Shown in pieces: positions 1-7,262 of a stretch of 64,000 bases of DNA. The position numbers and the translations under genes are program-made. The notes under the pieces are model-generated. The model searched no databases. It was given only the letters and a program-made list of their open reading frames with translations, and was not told the DNA's origin. Source of the stretch: Thermoleophilia bacterium (GTDB taxonomy: Bacteria > Actinomycetota > Thermoleophilia > Solirubrobacterales > 70-9); assembly GCA_016650125.1 (NCBI GenBank), contig JAENWT010000001.1, positions 124,001-188,000 on the forward strand, written 5' to 3'. Every line of letters starts with the position of its first letter. Position 1 is the first letter of the stretch.

Positions 1-459
1 GGCCGTGGTCGGGGAATGAAGGGCGGAAAGGCCACGGGCATTCGGCTCGACCGAGGTGATCTCGTCTTCGGAAAGCCTGGACAGACCGGCGACCCCGTTC
101 TCCCTCGCCCGGACTTCCAGCCGGTCGAGCCGGTCGATTTCGTCCTCAGCGGTAGCGACGATCAGCTTGCCGTTCATCGACCAGGGGACGGACCGTTCGT
201 CGCAGTAGGCGGTCAGTTCCGCCGCACCTTCAACGCAGAGCTTCGCCCGGAGGGACCCGGGCTCATAGTAGACGCCGGCGTGGATCACGCCGCTCGAGTG
301 CGACGTCTGGTGGGCGGCTATCTCGTCTTCGGCTTCGAGGACGGCCAGCGTGGCGCCTGCGTGCCGCTTGAGGACCTCGCGGGCGACCGCCAGGCCGAGG
401 ATGCCGCCGCCCACCACCGCAAAATCAACCTGCGGTGGTGGGGGAGCATCGCGACTCAT
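1..459 (-). CDS. lhgO: L-2-hydroxyglutarate oxidase, N-terminal 153 residues (3' end outside window)
   Basis: The product is an FAD-dependent oxidase or dehydrogenase of the LhgO/YgaF group, which oxidises L-2-hydroxyglutarate to 2-oxoglutarate at the membrane. Reading the minus strand from an ATG at 457-459 gives a Rossmann dinucleotide motif [16 protein letters not shown] near residues 14-29. It is followed by [28 protein letters not shown]-type sequence, of which HQT.[12 protein letters not shown] is the family signature. The frame stays open to the window edge, so the catalytic C-terminal half is not visible. The gene is separated from the FMN reductase by 38 bp and runs in the same direction. 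Other DAO-superfamily oxidases share the fold, but the [12 protein letters not shown] stretch makes LhgO the best call. Confidence 0.85.
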   Translation of the reverse strand, partial: [153 protein letters not shown]

Positions 460-497
460 GACCGGAGTATCCCCCGGTCGGGTGCCGATGCGACGTT

Positions 498-1070
498 TCA
501 GGCAGCCAGCTCTTCGAGCTTCGCCTGATTGACTTCACCGGTGAGTTCTTCGAGCTCGGCCAGGATCGAGGTGATGTCATCGCGGGTCGCCTGGTCGGTG
601 ATCGTTCCGTCTTCGCCCAGCCTCTCATCGATCTTTCCGATCGCCAGTTCGCGCTCGACGGTCGGGGTGCCGGTGATCGTGAATGACTTTCGAACCTGCT
701 GGTTCGCCCAGATCGCGCCGAAGGGCATCGGGCTGTTCGAAATGATCGCTGCGGGTCGGCCCTGAAGGGAAGAATCACCGTGTGGACGCGAGGCCCAGTC
801 GATCGCGTTCCTGAGCGCACCCGGCACGCTGGCGTTGTATTCCGGTGTGACGATCAGGATCGCGTCGCTGGCTTCCATCTTTTCGCGCAGGTCCTCGACT
901 CCGGCGGGAATGCGATCGGGCTCGAGGTCCTGGTTGTAGTTGGGGACCGAATCGAGACCGTCGTAGAGCTCGACCTCGACCCCCTCGGGGGCGAGATCGG
1001 CCGCGGCGGCCGCGAGGCGCCTGGAGAACGAATCCGCTCTCAGGCTGCCGTGGATTGCGAGGACCTTCAT
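498..1070 (-). CDS. NADPH-dependent FMN reductase family protein
   Basis: This 190-residue flavodoxin-like protein belongs to the NADPH-dependent FMN reductase (ChrR/SsuE-like) family, cytosolic enzymes that transfer electrons from NAD(P)H via FMN to quinones, azo compounds or metals. The phosphate-binding loop GSLRADSFSRRLA lies at residues 9-21. The second flavin motif PEYNASVPGALRNAIDWASR sits near the middle, both typical of the family. The C-terminal ~40 residues form an acidic helix and are slightly longer than usual. It ends two bases before the YceI gene begins on the same strand, so the two form an operon that is probably controlled by the divergent MarR regulator. The true substrate cannot be told from sequence. 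Confidence 0.88.
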   Translation of the reverse strand: MKVLAIHGSLRADSFSRRLAAAAADLAPEGVEVELYDGLDSVPNYNQDLEPDRIPAGVEDLREKMEASDAILIVTPEYNASVPGALRNAIDWASRPHGDSSLQGRPAAIISNSPMPFGAIWANQQVRKSFTITGTPTVERELAIGKIDERLGEDGTITDQATRDDITSILAELEELTGEVNQAKLEELAA

Positions 1071-1072
1071 GA

Positions 1073-1630
1073 CTACTCCGACGCCTTGACTGCTTCGACG
1101 TTGATCACGAGGTTGACCTTCTCGCCGACGACCGCGGCACCGCTGTCCAGGGTCGCGCCCCAGGAGATTCCGTAGTCGTTGCGGTTGATGACGCCACCGG
1201 CCTTGAGGCTGAGGACGGAGCTGCCATCCATGCCGATGCCGGCGCCTTCGACTTCGAGTTCGACTTCGGCCGGCTTGGTCACGCCGCGGAGGGTGAGGTC
1301 GCCGGTCACGCGGTAGGTCTCGCCGTCGACGGCTTCGATGCTGGTCGACTTGAACGTGCCCTGTGGGTTGCTCTCGGCGTCGAAGAAGTCCGGGCTGAGG
1401 AGGTGTCCGATGAGCTGCTCTTCGGGAACCTTGACGCTGGCTACTTCGATTGAGCCGTCGATGGCCTCGATGCCGTTTTCTCCGACCGTGACCGTTCCGG
1501 CGAATCCGCCGAAGCTGCCGCGGAAGGTGGAGATGCCGAGGTGCTTGACCTCGAAACCGACCTGCGAGTGAACGGTGTCGACGTTGTAGCTACCGGTCTC
1601 GATGCGTACTGCCTGTTCGGTGGTGCTCAT
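1073..1630 (-). CDS. YceI family lipid-binding protein
   Basis: The 185-residue product is a YceI-family lipocalin-like beta-barrel that binds isoprenoid or fatty-acyl chains. The family opening is clear (YNVDTVHSQVGFEVKHLGISTFRGSFGGFAGTV), and the usual closing strands containing LTLRGVTKPAEVELEV follow. No signal peptide is visible, as in many actinobacterial cytosolic members, so it may bind a lipid or quinone inside the cell. It is the first gene of a two-gene operon with the FMN reductase. The start at 1630 lies 34 bp from a perfect inverted repeat at 1664-1679 in the space shared with the divergent marR gene, which suggests repression by that regulator and induction by a hydrophobic or electrophilic signal. 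Confidence 0.9.
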   Translation of the reverse strand: MSTTEQAVRIETGSYNVDTVHSQVGFEVKHLGISTFRGSFGGFAGTVTVGENGIEAIDGSIEVASVKVPEEQLIGHLLSPDFFDAESNPQGTFKSTSIEAVDGETYRVTGDLTLRGVTKPAEVELEVEGAGIGMDGSSVLSLKAGGVINRNDYGISWGATLDSGAAVVGEKVNLVINVEAVKASE

Positions 1631-1663
1631 GATGGTCCTTTCAGAAAACGTTGTCTAAGAAAT

Positions 1664-1679
1664 AGTTGCGCAAGCAACT
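1664..1679. promoter_or_regulatory. Palindromic operator between yceI and marR
   Basis: AGTTGC-gcaa-GCAACT is a perfect 6-bp inverted repeat with a 4-bp spacer. It lies 34 bp upstream of yceI and 55 bp upstream of the marR ATG at 1734. A near-identical site occurs at 44694-44710 in front of an HxlR regulator. Confidence 0.6.
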
Positions 1680-1704
1680 GTTGTAAAAGGAACCATAGCA
1701 AAAG

Positions 1705-1722
1705 TAGTTGTTTTGTCAACTA
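1705..1722. promoter_or_regulatory. Second operator-like dyad in front of marR
   Basis: TAGTTG-ttttgt-CAACTA is a perfect 6-bp inverted repeat sharing the AGTTG/CAACT half-site with the dyad at 1664. It lies immediately upstream of the marR start codon, where a bound dimer would block marR expression, so autoregulation is the natural reading. Confidence 0.5.
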
Positions 1723-1733
1723 TATGCGTTACA

Positions 1734-2249
1734 ATGTCTCCTATGGCACAAGCAGCCCCCGCAACCACGAAGACCTCGAAGGTCGACGATCCGGCTTACG
1801 CAGCCGCATGGCAGGCCATTCGCAACTCCCACTTGACGGTGGTCGAGCGCATCGAGTCCGAGCTCTCGGATTCCGGACTGCCCGACCTTGCGTGGTACGA
1901 CGTGCTCGTGAAACTGGAGGTTTCAGCGGCTCCGGTACGGCCCAAGGACATGCTTTGTCAGGTCAGCGTCACCAAGTCCGGGCTGACCCGCCTGCTTGAC
2001 CGGATCGAGAAGGCCGGGCTGATCGAGAGGAGCTACTGCCCCTCTGACCGGCGCGGAACTTTCCTGTCGATCACCAATGCCGGGCGTTCAACGCTCGCCG
2101 AAATGAAGCCCATCCGCGACCGGGTATTCGACGCGCACTTCGTCGGGAGCCTTTCGGAGGCAGAAGCCGAAGTGATCACCGAACTGCTTAGCCGCGTCGC
2201 CGCCAGTGCCGTCGGCGAGCTCGAAGCCCAGGGCGACTGCGACGTCTGA
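1734..2249 (+). CDS. MarR family transcriptional regulator
   Basis: This is a winged-helix repressor of the MarR family, about 171 residues from the ATG at 1734; a second ATG at 1743 is equally possible. The recognition region (VSVTKSGLTRLLDRIEKAGLIERSYCPSDRRGTFLSITNAGRSTL) carries the helix-turn-helix and the DRRG wing tip typical of the family. The C-terminal dimerisation helix ends ASAVGELEAQGDCDV. A diverged copy of this last ~47-residue stretch survives as a fragment at 4509-4652. It is divergent from yceI, with two dyads sharing half-site AGTTG in between, so it probably represses itself and the yceI-FMN reductase operon. Longer readings that start at a TTG at 1713 run through the second dyad and are less likely. 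Confidence 0.88.
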   Translation: MSPMAQAAPATTKTSKVDDPAYAAAWQAIRNSHLTVVERIESELSDSGLPDLAWYDVLVKLEVSAAPVRPKDMLCQVSVTKSGLTRLLDRIEKAGLIERSYCPSDRRGTFLSITNAGRSTLAEMKPIRDRVFDAHFVGSLSEAEAEVITELLSRVAASAVGELEAQGDCDV

Positions 2250-2308
2250 TCGACGCCGTTTGAATACGGTACCTGCGTGCTCCGGGATGCCGTAACCATC
2301 GAGGAATC

Positions 2309-4343
2309 CTGACCTCCTCGTTCCCGCCTGATAATCAAGGGGCCGGCGGCCAGACCTTTCGTCCCGACATTCAGGGCATCAGGGCGATCGCGGTGACCCT
2401 GGTCCTGCTTTCTCACGCCCGTCTGCCATTTGCCGAGGGTGGCTTCATCGGCGTCGACGTCTTCTACGTGGTGTCGGGGTTCCTGATCACGGGCCTGATC
2501 GTGAAGGAGATGGGTCGGGATGGCCGGCTGTCGCTGAGGGGCTTCTACGCACGTCGCGCGAGGCGAATCCTGCCGTTGGCGGTAACCGTCGTCGTATTCG
2601 TCGCGATCGTTTCGTTTTTCGTGTTCTCGATTCCACGCCAGGTGGCGATCGGTGGCGACATAATGGCGTCTGCTTTCTTCGTCCTCAACTGGCACCTGAT
2701 CGCCGGGGGGGGTCGACTACTTTGCGGTGAAGGAAGGGTTGATCAGCCCGCTCCAGCACTACTGGACGCTCTCGGTGGAAGAACAGTTCTATGTCGTCTG
2801 GCCGCTCCTGGTGGTGGCAGTCAGCAGCCTTCTGACCCGCAACGGCCGTCACCTGAGACGGACCCTCCTGGTGGTGATCGTTCCGCTGGCGGCAGCTTCC
2901 CTGATCTACAGCATCAGCTATTCGGTGGCCGATCCGGAAAGCGCATTCCTCTCCACCTTCACCCGCGGCTGGGAACTGGCCTTCGGCGTGATCCTTGCCT
3001 TGGTGCTGCCGAAGAGGATTCGGCTGCCCGGACCCGTATCCACCCTGCTTGCGGCGTCCGGCCTGCTCGTGGTCGTTGCGTGTACCTATCTCCTGGACTC
3101 CGCCGATCCTTTCCCTGGCTGGCTTGCCCTGTTTCCCGTGCTGGCAACGGTGGCGTTGCTCGTGGCCGGTGCATCAGACGACGACGGACCCGTTTCGTGG
3201 CTTCTTTCGACGGCACCGTTCCAGTACGTCGGCAACATCTCCTATTCGCTCTACCTCTGGCACTGGCCTTTCGTGGTCTTCGCAATTGCCATCTGGGGAG
3301 ACATGGATCCGGCCTGGCTCGTCCTGGTCACGCTTGCTTCGTCGGTGCCGGCCGCGATCTCCAGTCACTACATCGAACAGCCACTTCATCGATCCCGTTC
3401 GCTGACGCTCCGCCCCGGCCGCGCCCTGGCCCTTGGCGGGGTCTGCATTCTCGTGACGGTTGGCGTCAGTCTCGCGGTGACCACCGACCGGATCCAGGTC
3501 GACGTGCTCTCAGCCGACCAGGCCCGGGGCGCGGCGGTGCTGAGCGGGGGCAAATTCCCGATCGAGACCTCAACCGGCCAAATCAGGCCAAACCCGATCT
3601 ACGCGAGAAATGACCGAGGCCACCTTTTCGATGACGACTGCCTTCTGATTGGCGACGACACCGTGTCTCCAAGCTGTACCTATGGCAACCCCGATTCTGA
3701 AAGAAAGGTAGTTGCCTTTGGCGACTCGCATGCTCTCGAATACTTCCCGGCCCTGGAAGCCATTGCGGAAGAAGAAGGTTGGCGACTTGAAGGCCTGACC
3801 CGGGGGAACTGTCCGCCATCTGACGTCGACAGCGGCGAGATCTGTAACTCCTTTCGACGCAATTCGATCGAAAGGATCAAAGCCGAGCGACCGGGCCTGG
3901 TCGTGATCGCATCAGCTACGGCGCTCAATCCTCCGATGGAGGTTGACGGTCAATCGGTCACCGGTCAGGCGAAGGTTCCCTACCTGCGGCGCGGACTGGT
4001 CAAGACCATCGACGAAATCAAGACGAGCGGGGCGAAAGTGGTCGTGATCGGAGACCAGACCAGGGCACCGTTCACTCCGGCCGACTGCGTCGCCGAAAAT
4101 CTGGACAGCCTCCGTTCCTGCACCTTCAGGAAGAAGGAGAGGGGTGCGGGCAGCTATGACCGCGCTGCCGCCAGACTGACGGGTTCGACCTTCATCGACC
4201 CGGTTCCGATGCTTTGCCGACGGAACCTCTGTCCCTCAGTGATTGGCGACGTACTCGTCTACCGCGACGACTACCACCTGACGGCGACCTACGCGAAAAC
4301 CCTTACCACCTGGCTCTCCCGCAGGCTGCCGGCCGTTCCCTGA
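2309..4343 (+). pseudogene. Membrane acyltransferase (OafA/YrhL type) with C-terminal SGNH domain, frameshifted at a G8 tract
   Basis: Two adjacent reading frames together encode one acyltransferase-3 protein with an SGNH esterase-like domain, the kind that O-acetylates cell-surface polysaccharides. The first frame gives FRPDIQGIRAIAVTLVLLSHA and then NWHLIAGG. The second resumes with VDYFAVKEGLISPLQHYWTLSVEEQFYVVWPLL and continues through some ten membrane helices to the SGNH part (VVAFGDSHALEYFP near 3710 and RDDYHLT near 4265). Dropping one G from the eight-G run at 2705-2712 restores a single frame. The 5' end is unclear. The homology reaches back past the GTG at 2393, but the only upstream start-like codon in frame is a CTG at 2309, three bases after GAGGA. 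It may be a real mutation, a phase-variable switch or a sequencing slip. Confidence 0.8.
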
Positions 4344-4348
4344 GGTAG

Positions 4349-4510
4349 TTACCTCTCCAACGGCGGCGCGTCCGCCTCGGCTTCTGCTGATACCTCCCAC
4401 GACTGGATGATCGGCAGCTTCCACATGACGCTGGCGAAAAGCAGTCCGAGCGCGGCGGCGAGCATCGCGATGAACCAGCCGTCTGCGCCCAGCATCGTCA
4501 TGTCGAAGAA
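4349..4510 (-). pseudogene. Orphan 3' fragment of a P-type ATPase gene
   Basis: Read on the minus strand, this stretch encodes FFDMTMLGADGWFIAMLAAALGLLFASVMWKLPIIQSWEV and then a diverged acidic tail ending PPLER. This is the last ~53 residues of the intact P-type ATPase gene whose 3' end is at 7263. Bases 4401-4510 are identical to 7315-7424, while 4349-4400 match the corresponding tail only in part. The fragment has no upstream ATPase sequence: at about position 4510 it is joined directly to a piece of a marR-like gene on the opposite strand. It cannot encode a working protein. Confidence 0.85.
4401..4510. repeat. Left copy of a 110-bp perfect direct repeat
   Basis: These 110 bases are identical, and in the same orientation, to 7315-7424 inside the P-type ATPase gene. 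Flanking sequence diverges at once on one side and is unrelated on the other. The pair brackets the GH31 gene. Confidence 0.9.
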
Positions 4511-4652
4511 ACCGATTCGCGACCGGGTTTTCGACGAGCACTTCACCGGGAACCTCACTCCAGCCGAAGCTGAAGCTGTGACCGGGTTGATTGGGCGAGT
4601 TGCGATGAGTGCCGTCGGGGAACTGGAAGCTCACGCCGATTGCGAAGTGTAG
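4509..4652 (+). pseudogene. Orphan 3' fragment of a marR-like gene
   Basis: The plus strand encodes KPIRDRVFDEHFTGNLTPAEAEAVTGLIGRVAMSAVGELEAHADCEV followed by a stop. It aligns along its whole length with the C-terminus of the intact MarR protein at 1734-2249 (KPIRDRVFDAHFVGSLSEAEAEVITELL...). DNA identity is clearly lower than in the neighbouring ATPase fragment, so this is an older, diverged paralogue and not a recent copy. There is no DNA-binding domain and no start. The junction with the ATPase fragment at 4509-4511 marks a deletion or recombination end point. Confidence 0.8.
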
Positions 4653-4689
4653 GCCGATGCGCCGCGGCACATGACCGAAGCTATCCAGC

Positions 4690-7233
4690 TCAGCAGCGCC
4701 CGGCGCTGACTTCGAGCGTCGCGATCCGTTTCTTCGGGCTGAAGGTGGTCTCGAAGCGCTGTCCCAGGTTCCGGTAGGTCCACGAGTCGGCAGGCATCTT
4801 GCGGCCATCGAGCTTCACGCAGCGCGGTTTGATCGATTGCCTCATGGTCGAGAGTGACGCATCGACCTTCCACGTGCGGGTCCGGCCGTCGACGACCTTG
4901 AGACGCCAGGACCGTTTGCCCTCCTTCGAATAGAGGCGGCCACGCCCGTTGAAATATCCGACACTCCGACCGCGGGGGAAGGCCAGCAGCCGGCGTCCGG
5001 AACGGTCGTCGAGGTTCACGATCTCCTGGTTGTCGGACCCGTAGTCGGTGAGGGTGTCGACGTCTGGATCGAGGGTCGTCAGGAGGGCTCCCGCTCGTGC
5101 CAGCAGCGGGATTTCGTCCAGCGGCGCTGGCATGGTCTTCCAGCGTCCTCCCCCGAGGACCTTCGCTTCGTCGAGGTCGAACGATCCGTCGGCCGCGTCG
5201 TAGTCGATCGTGCGCCACAGGTCCACCCAGCGACCCTTCGGCAGGTATACCCGTCGGGTGGTCGCACCCGGCTCGGTCACCGGAGCCACCATCAGTCCTG
5301 GTCCGAACATGTACTGATCGTCTTGCGCGACCGCTCGCGGTTCGTAAGGGAACTGCAGGGCCATGGCCCGCATCATCGGCAGACCGTTCCGCCGGTACTC
5401 AACCGCCGCGGCCCGCAGGTAGGGGAAGAGCTGGGTGCGCAGCTTTGCGTAGCGCCTCCAGTTGTCGATCTGGTCGAGATCGAGGATCTGGGGCCTCCGT
5501 GCATAGCCGAGCTGGAAGCCGTTCGCCTGGCTTCGCATCGCTCCGGAGAAAGCTCCGAACTGGACCCATCGGGTTAAAAGTTCGGGCGAGAGGGGGTCGG
5601 TGAGGAGGGAGAAGTAGCCGCCGATGTCCGAGCCCCAGACGCCCACGCCGGAGAGCCCCATCGTGATGCCGTTGGTGACCGCGGCCCGCAGACCGTCGTA
5701 GTCCCAGGTGGTCGACGGATCGCCACCCCAGACCACGGGGGCACAGGCGGCCGCTCCGGTGTAGCCAGAGCGGATGAAGCGCAGCACCGGTCGTCCGTAA
5801 TCCTTGGTCTGTTCGTGGGCGCTGCAGTGGTAGTCGCGCGGGTACTGGTTGTGCATGACCATTCCCGGCGTACCGTCGGCGGAGACCGAGTCCGGTGGCG
5901 TGTACTCGCCGAAGTCCTCCATCCAGCCGTCGTAGCCGTCATCCAGCGCCTCCCGCAGGAGGTTCCCGTACGAATCTTGCGCTCCCGGTGACGAGAAGTC
6001 GAACTGGCCGACCGTGAACCGCAGATATTTGTACTCATAGGGCAGTCCGGTCCGGTCCCGGGTGATTTCGCCGTTGGCCGCGAGTTCATCGAAAGGCGGG
6101 TCGTAATTGGTGCAGATCATCGGATTGAAATAGGTCGTGACGGCCATCCCGCTTCGATGGAAGAGGTCCGTGCGGTCGCGCTGGCCCTGCTCATCGCCCC
6201 GCTGGTCACCACAGGGCAGGTAGTGGGCGTAGGTCTGGCCGACCGAAGTCGGGACGTCAGCTGTGCGCAGCCGGTCGATCGTCTCCTGGTCGCCGTCCTT
6301 CGACTGGACCCACGGTCCGAGGAACCAGGGGGCCGGGGCGGGCTGCCGGCCGATCGCGGCGCTCATTCGCCGCAGGGCGCCGGCCGGTTTCGGTCCGGCG
6401 AAGAAGCGAATCGAGATCGATCGTGGTGAAGGGGCGTCGACCGGCTGGCGGGCGAGTCCATCCACGTCGCGGGAAAGTTCGAGGCTCCAGGTGTCGGCCT
6501 GGTCGGTGCCGAGCCGGAAGTAACTCGGCTCGGAGTTCTCGACCAGCACGCCGTAGCCGGCGGTCGAGAGCAGCCAGGGCATCGGGAAGTAGGTGGCGTC
6601 TTCGCTTTCGTCGGTCGTCCGCAGCGCCCACTCGGGCACCGAATTGCGGATGACCGGGTATTCGTCCGGCTGGTACGGACCCTCGCCGACCCAGTTCTCG
6701 ACCACTTTGCCGCGCTGGTCAACCGAGTTCGAGCGCTCGCCGAATCCGAGATATCGCTCGCCTTTTCGGGCGTGGAAGGCCATGCCGAGGGCAGCTACAT
6801 CGGTCAGGGGGCCGACGATCCGGGCGCGGAGGCGGATCGAGCCCCGGTCGGCGGGTTCGACGCTGATCTTCAGGTCGCGTTGCGGGTCGGTGGTGGCCAC
6901 GCGCATGAGTCTCGAGGAGCCCTGCCTCCACGACTTTCTTACCCGGATCGCGTGTTTCCAGTCGCCACCGACCCGGAAGCCGATGGTGCCTGCCGAAGTC
7001 GTACCCCTGCCCGGCTGCTCGGCGAGCACCTTGCGGCCCCGCTGATCCGTCAACTCGAAGGCCCACGGTTTACCGGTCGCGGTGGCCGTGAGGTTGCCAC
7101 TCCGGACCGCTTCGCCGGCGTGTTTTGAGCCCTGCGACTTGGTGGCCTGAGCCGTTGCCGCCGTAGCACCGAACAACATCAACCCGGTCAGCGCCGCGAG
7201 CAGCAACAATTTTGGTGACTCCCTGAAGGTCAT
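4690..7233 (-). CDS. Secreted glycoside hydrolase family 31 protein (alpha-glucosidase or related)
   Basis: An 847-residue GH31 enzyme, which would cleave alpha-linked sugars outside the cytoplasm. Residues 1-30 form a signal peptide (KLLLLAALTGLMLFGATAATAQA). A beta-sandwich region follows (YLGFGERSNSVDQRG near 161), then the TIM barrel. The likely nucleophile is D440 in GWMEDFGEYTPPD and the likely acid/base is D505 in VWGGDPSTTWDYDGL. The MEDFGEY and GGD context is that of the branch containing sulfoquinovosidase YihQ. However, the WVQDW-type region that binds the sulfonate in YihQ reads WVQSKDGDQ here, so the substrate is open. The start at 7233 gives the signal peptide; longer readings run into the neighbouring ATPase. 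The gene stands between 110-bp direct repeats. Confidence 0.87.
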   Translation of the reverse strand: MTFRESPKLLLLAALTGLMLFGATAATAQATKSQGSKHAGEAVRSGNLTATATGKPWAFELTDQRGRKVLAEQPGRGTTSAGTIGFRVGGDWKHAIRVRKSWRQGSSRLMRVATTDPQRDLKISVEPADRGSIRLRARIVGPLTDVAALGMAFHARKGERYLGFGERSNSVDQRGKVVENWVGEGPYQPDEYPVIRNSVPEWALRTTDESEDATYFPMPWLLSTAGYGVLVENSEPSYFRLGTDQADTWSLELSRDVDGLARQPVDAPSPRSISIRFFAGPKPAGALRRMSAAIGRQPAPAPWFLGPWVQSKDGDQETIDRLRTADVPTSVGQTYAHYLPCGDQRGDEQGQRDRTDLFHRSGMAVTTYFNPMICTNYDPPFDELAANGEITRDRTGLPYEYKYLRFTVGQFDFSSPGAQDSYGNLLREALDDGYDGWMEDFGEYTPPDSVSADGTPGMVMHNQYPRDYHCSAHEQTKDYGRPVLRFIRSGYTGAAACAPVVWGGDPSTTWDYDGLRAAVTNGITMGLSGVGVWGSDIGGYFSLLTDPLSPELLTRWVQFGAFSGAMRSQANGFQLGYARRPQILDLDQIDNWRRYAKLRTQLFPYLRAAAVEYRRNGLPMMRAMALQFPYEPRAVAQDDQYMFGPGLMVAPVTEPGATTRRVYLPKGRWVDLWRTIDYDAADGSFDLDEAKVLGGGRWKTMPAPLDEIPLLARAGALLTTLDPDVDTLTDYGSDNQEIVNLDDRSGRRLLAFPRGRSVGYFNGRGRLYSKEGKRSWRLKVVDGRTRTWKVDASLSTMRQSIKPRCVKLDGRKMPADSWTYRNLGQRFETTFSPKKRIATLEVSAGRC

Positions 7234-7262
7234 GGAGATGACTCTACATGGCCGGGTCTCGC

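Noticed and set aside
4407-4652. An intact 81-residue protein at the scar
   Set aside because: Its first half is the ATPase fragment read antisense and its second half is a marR tail; it is a chance fusion of two gene fragments.
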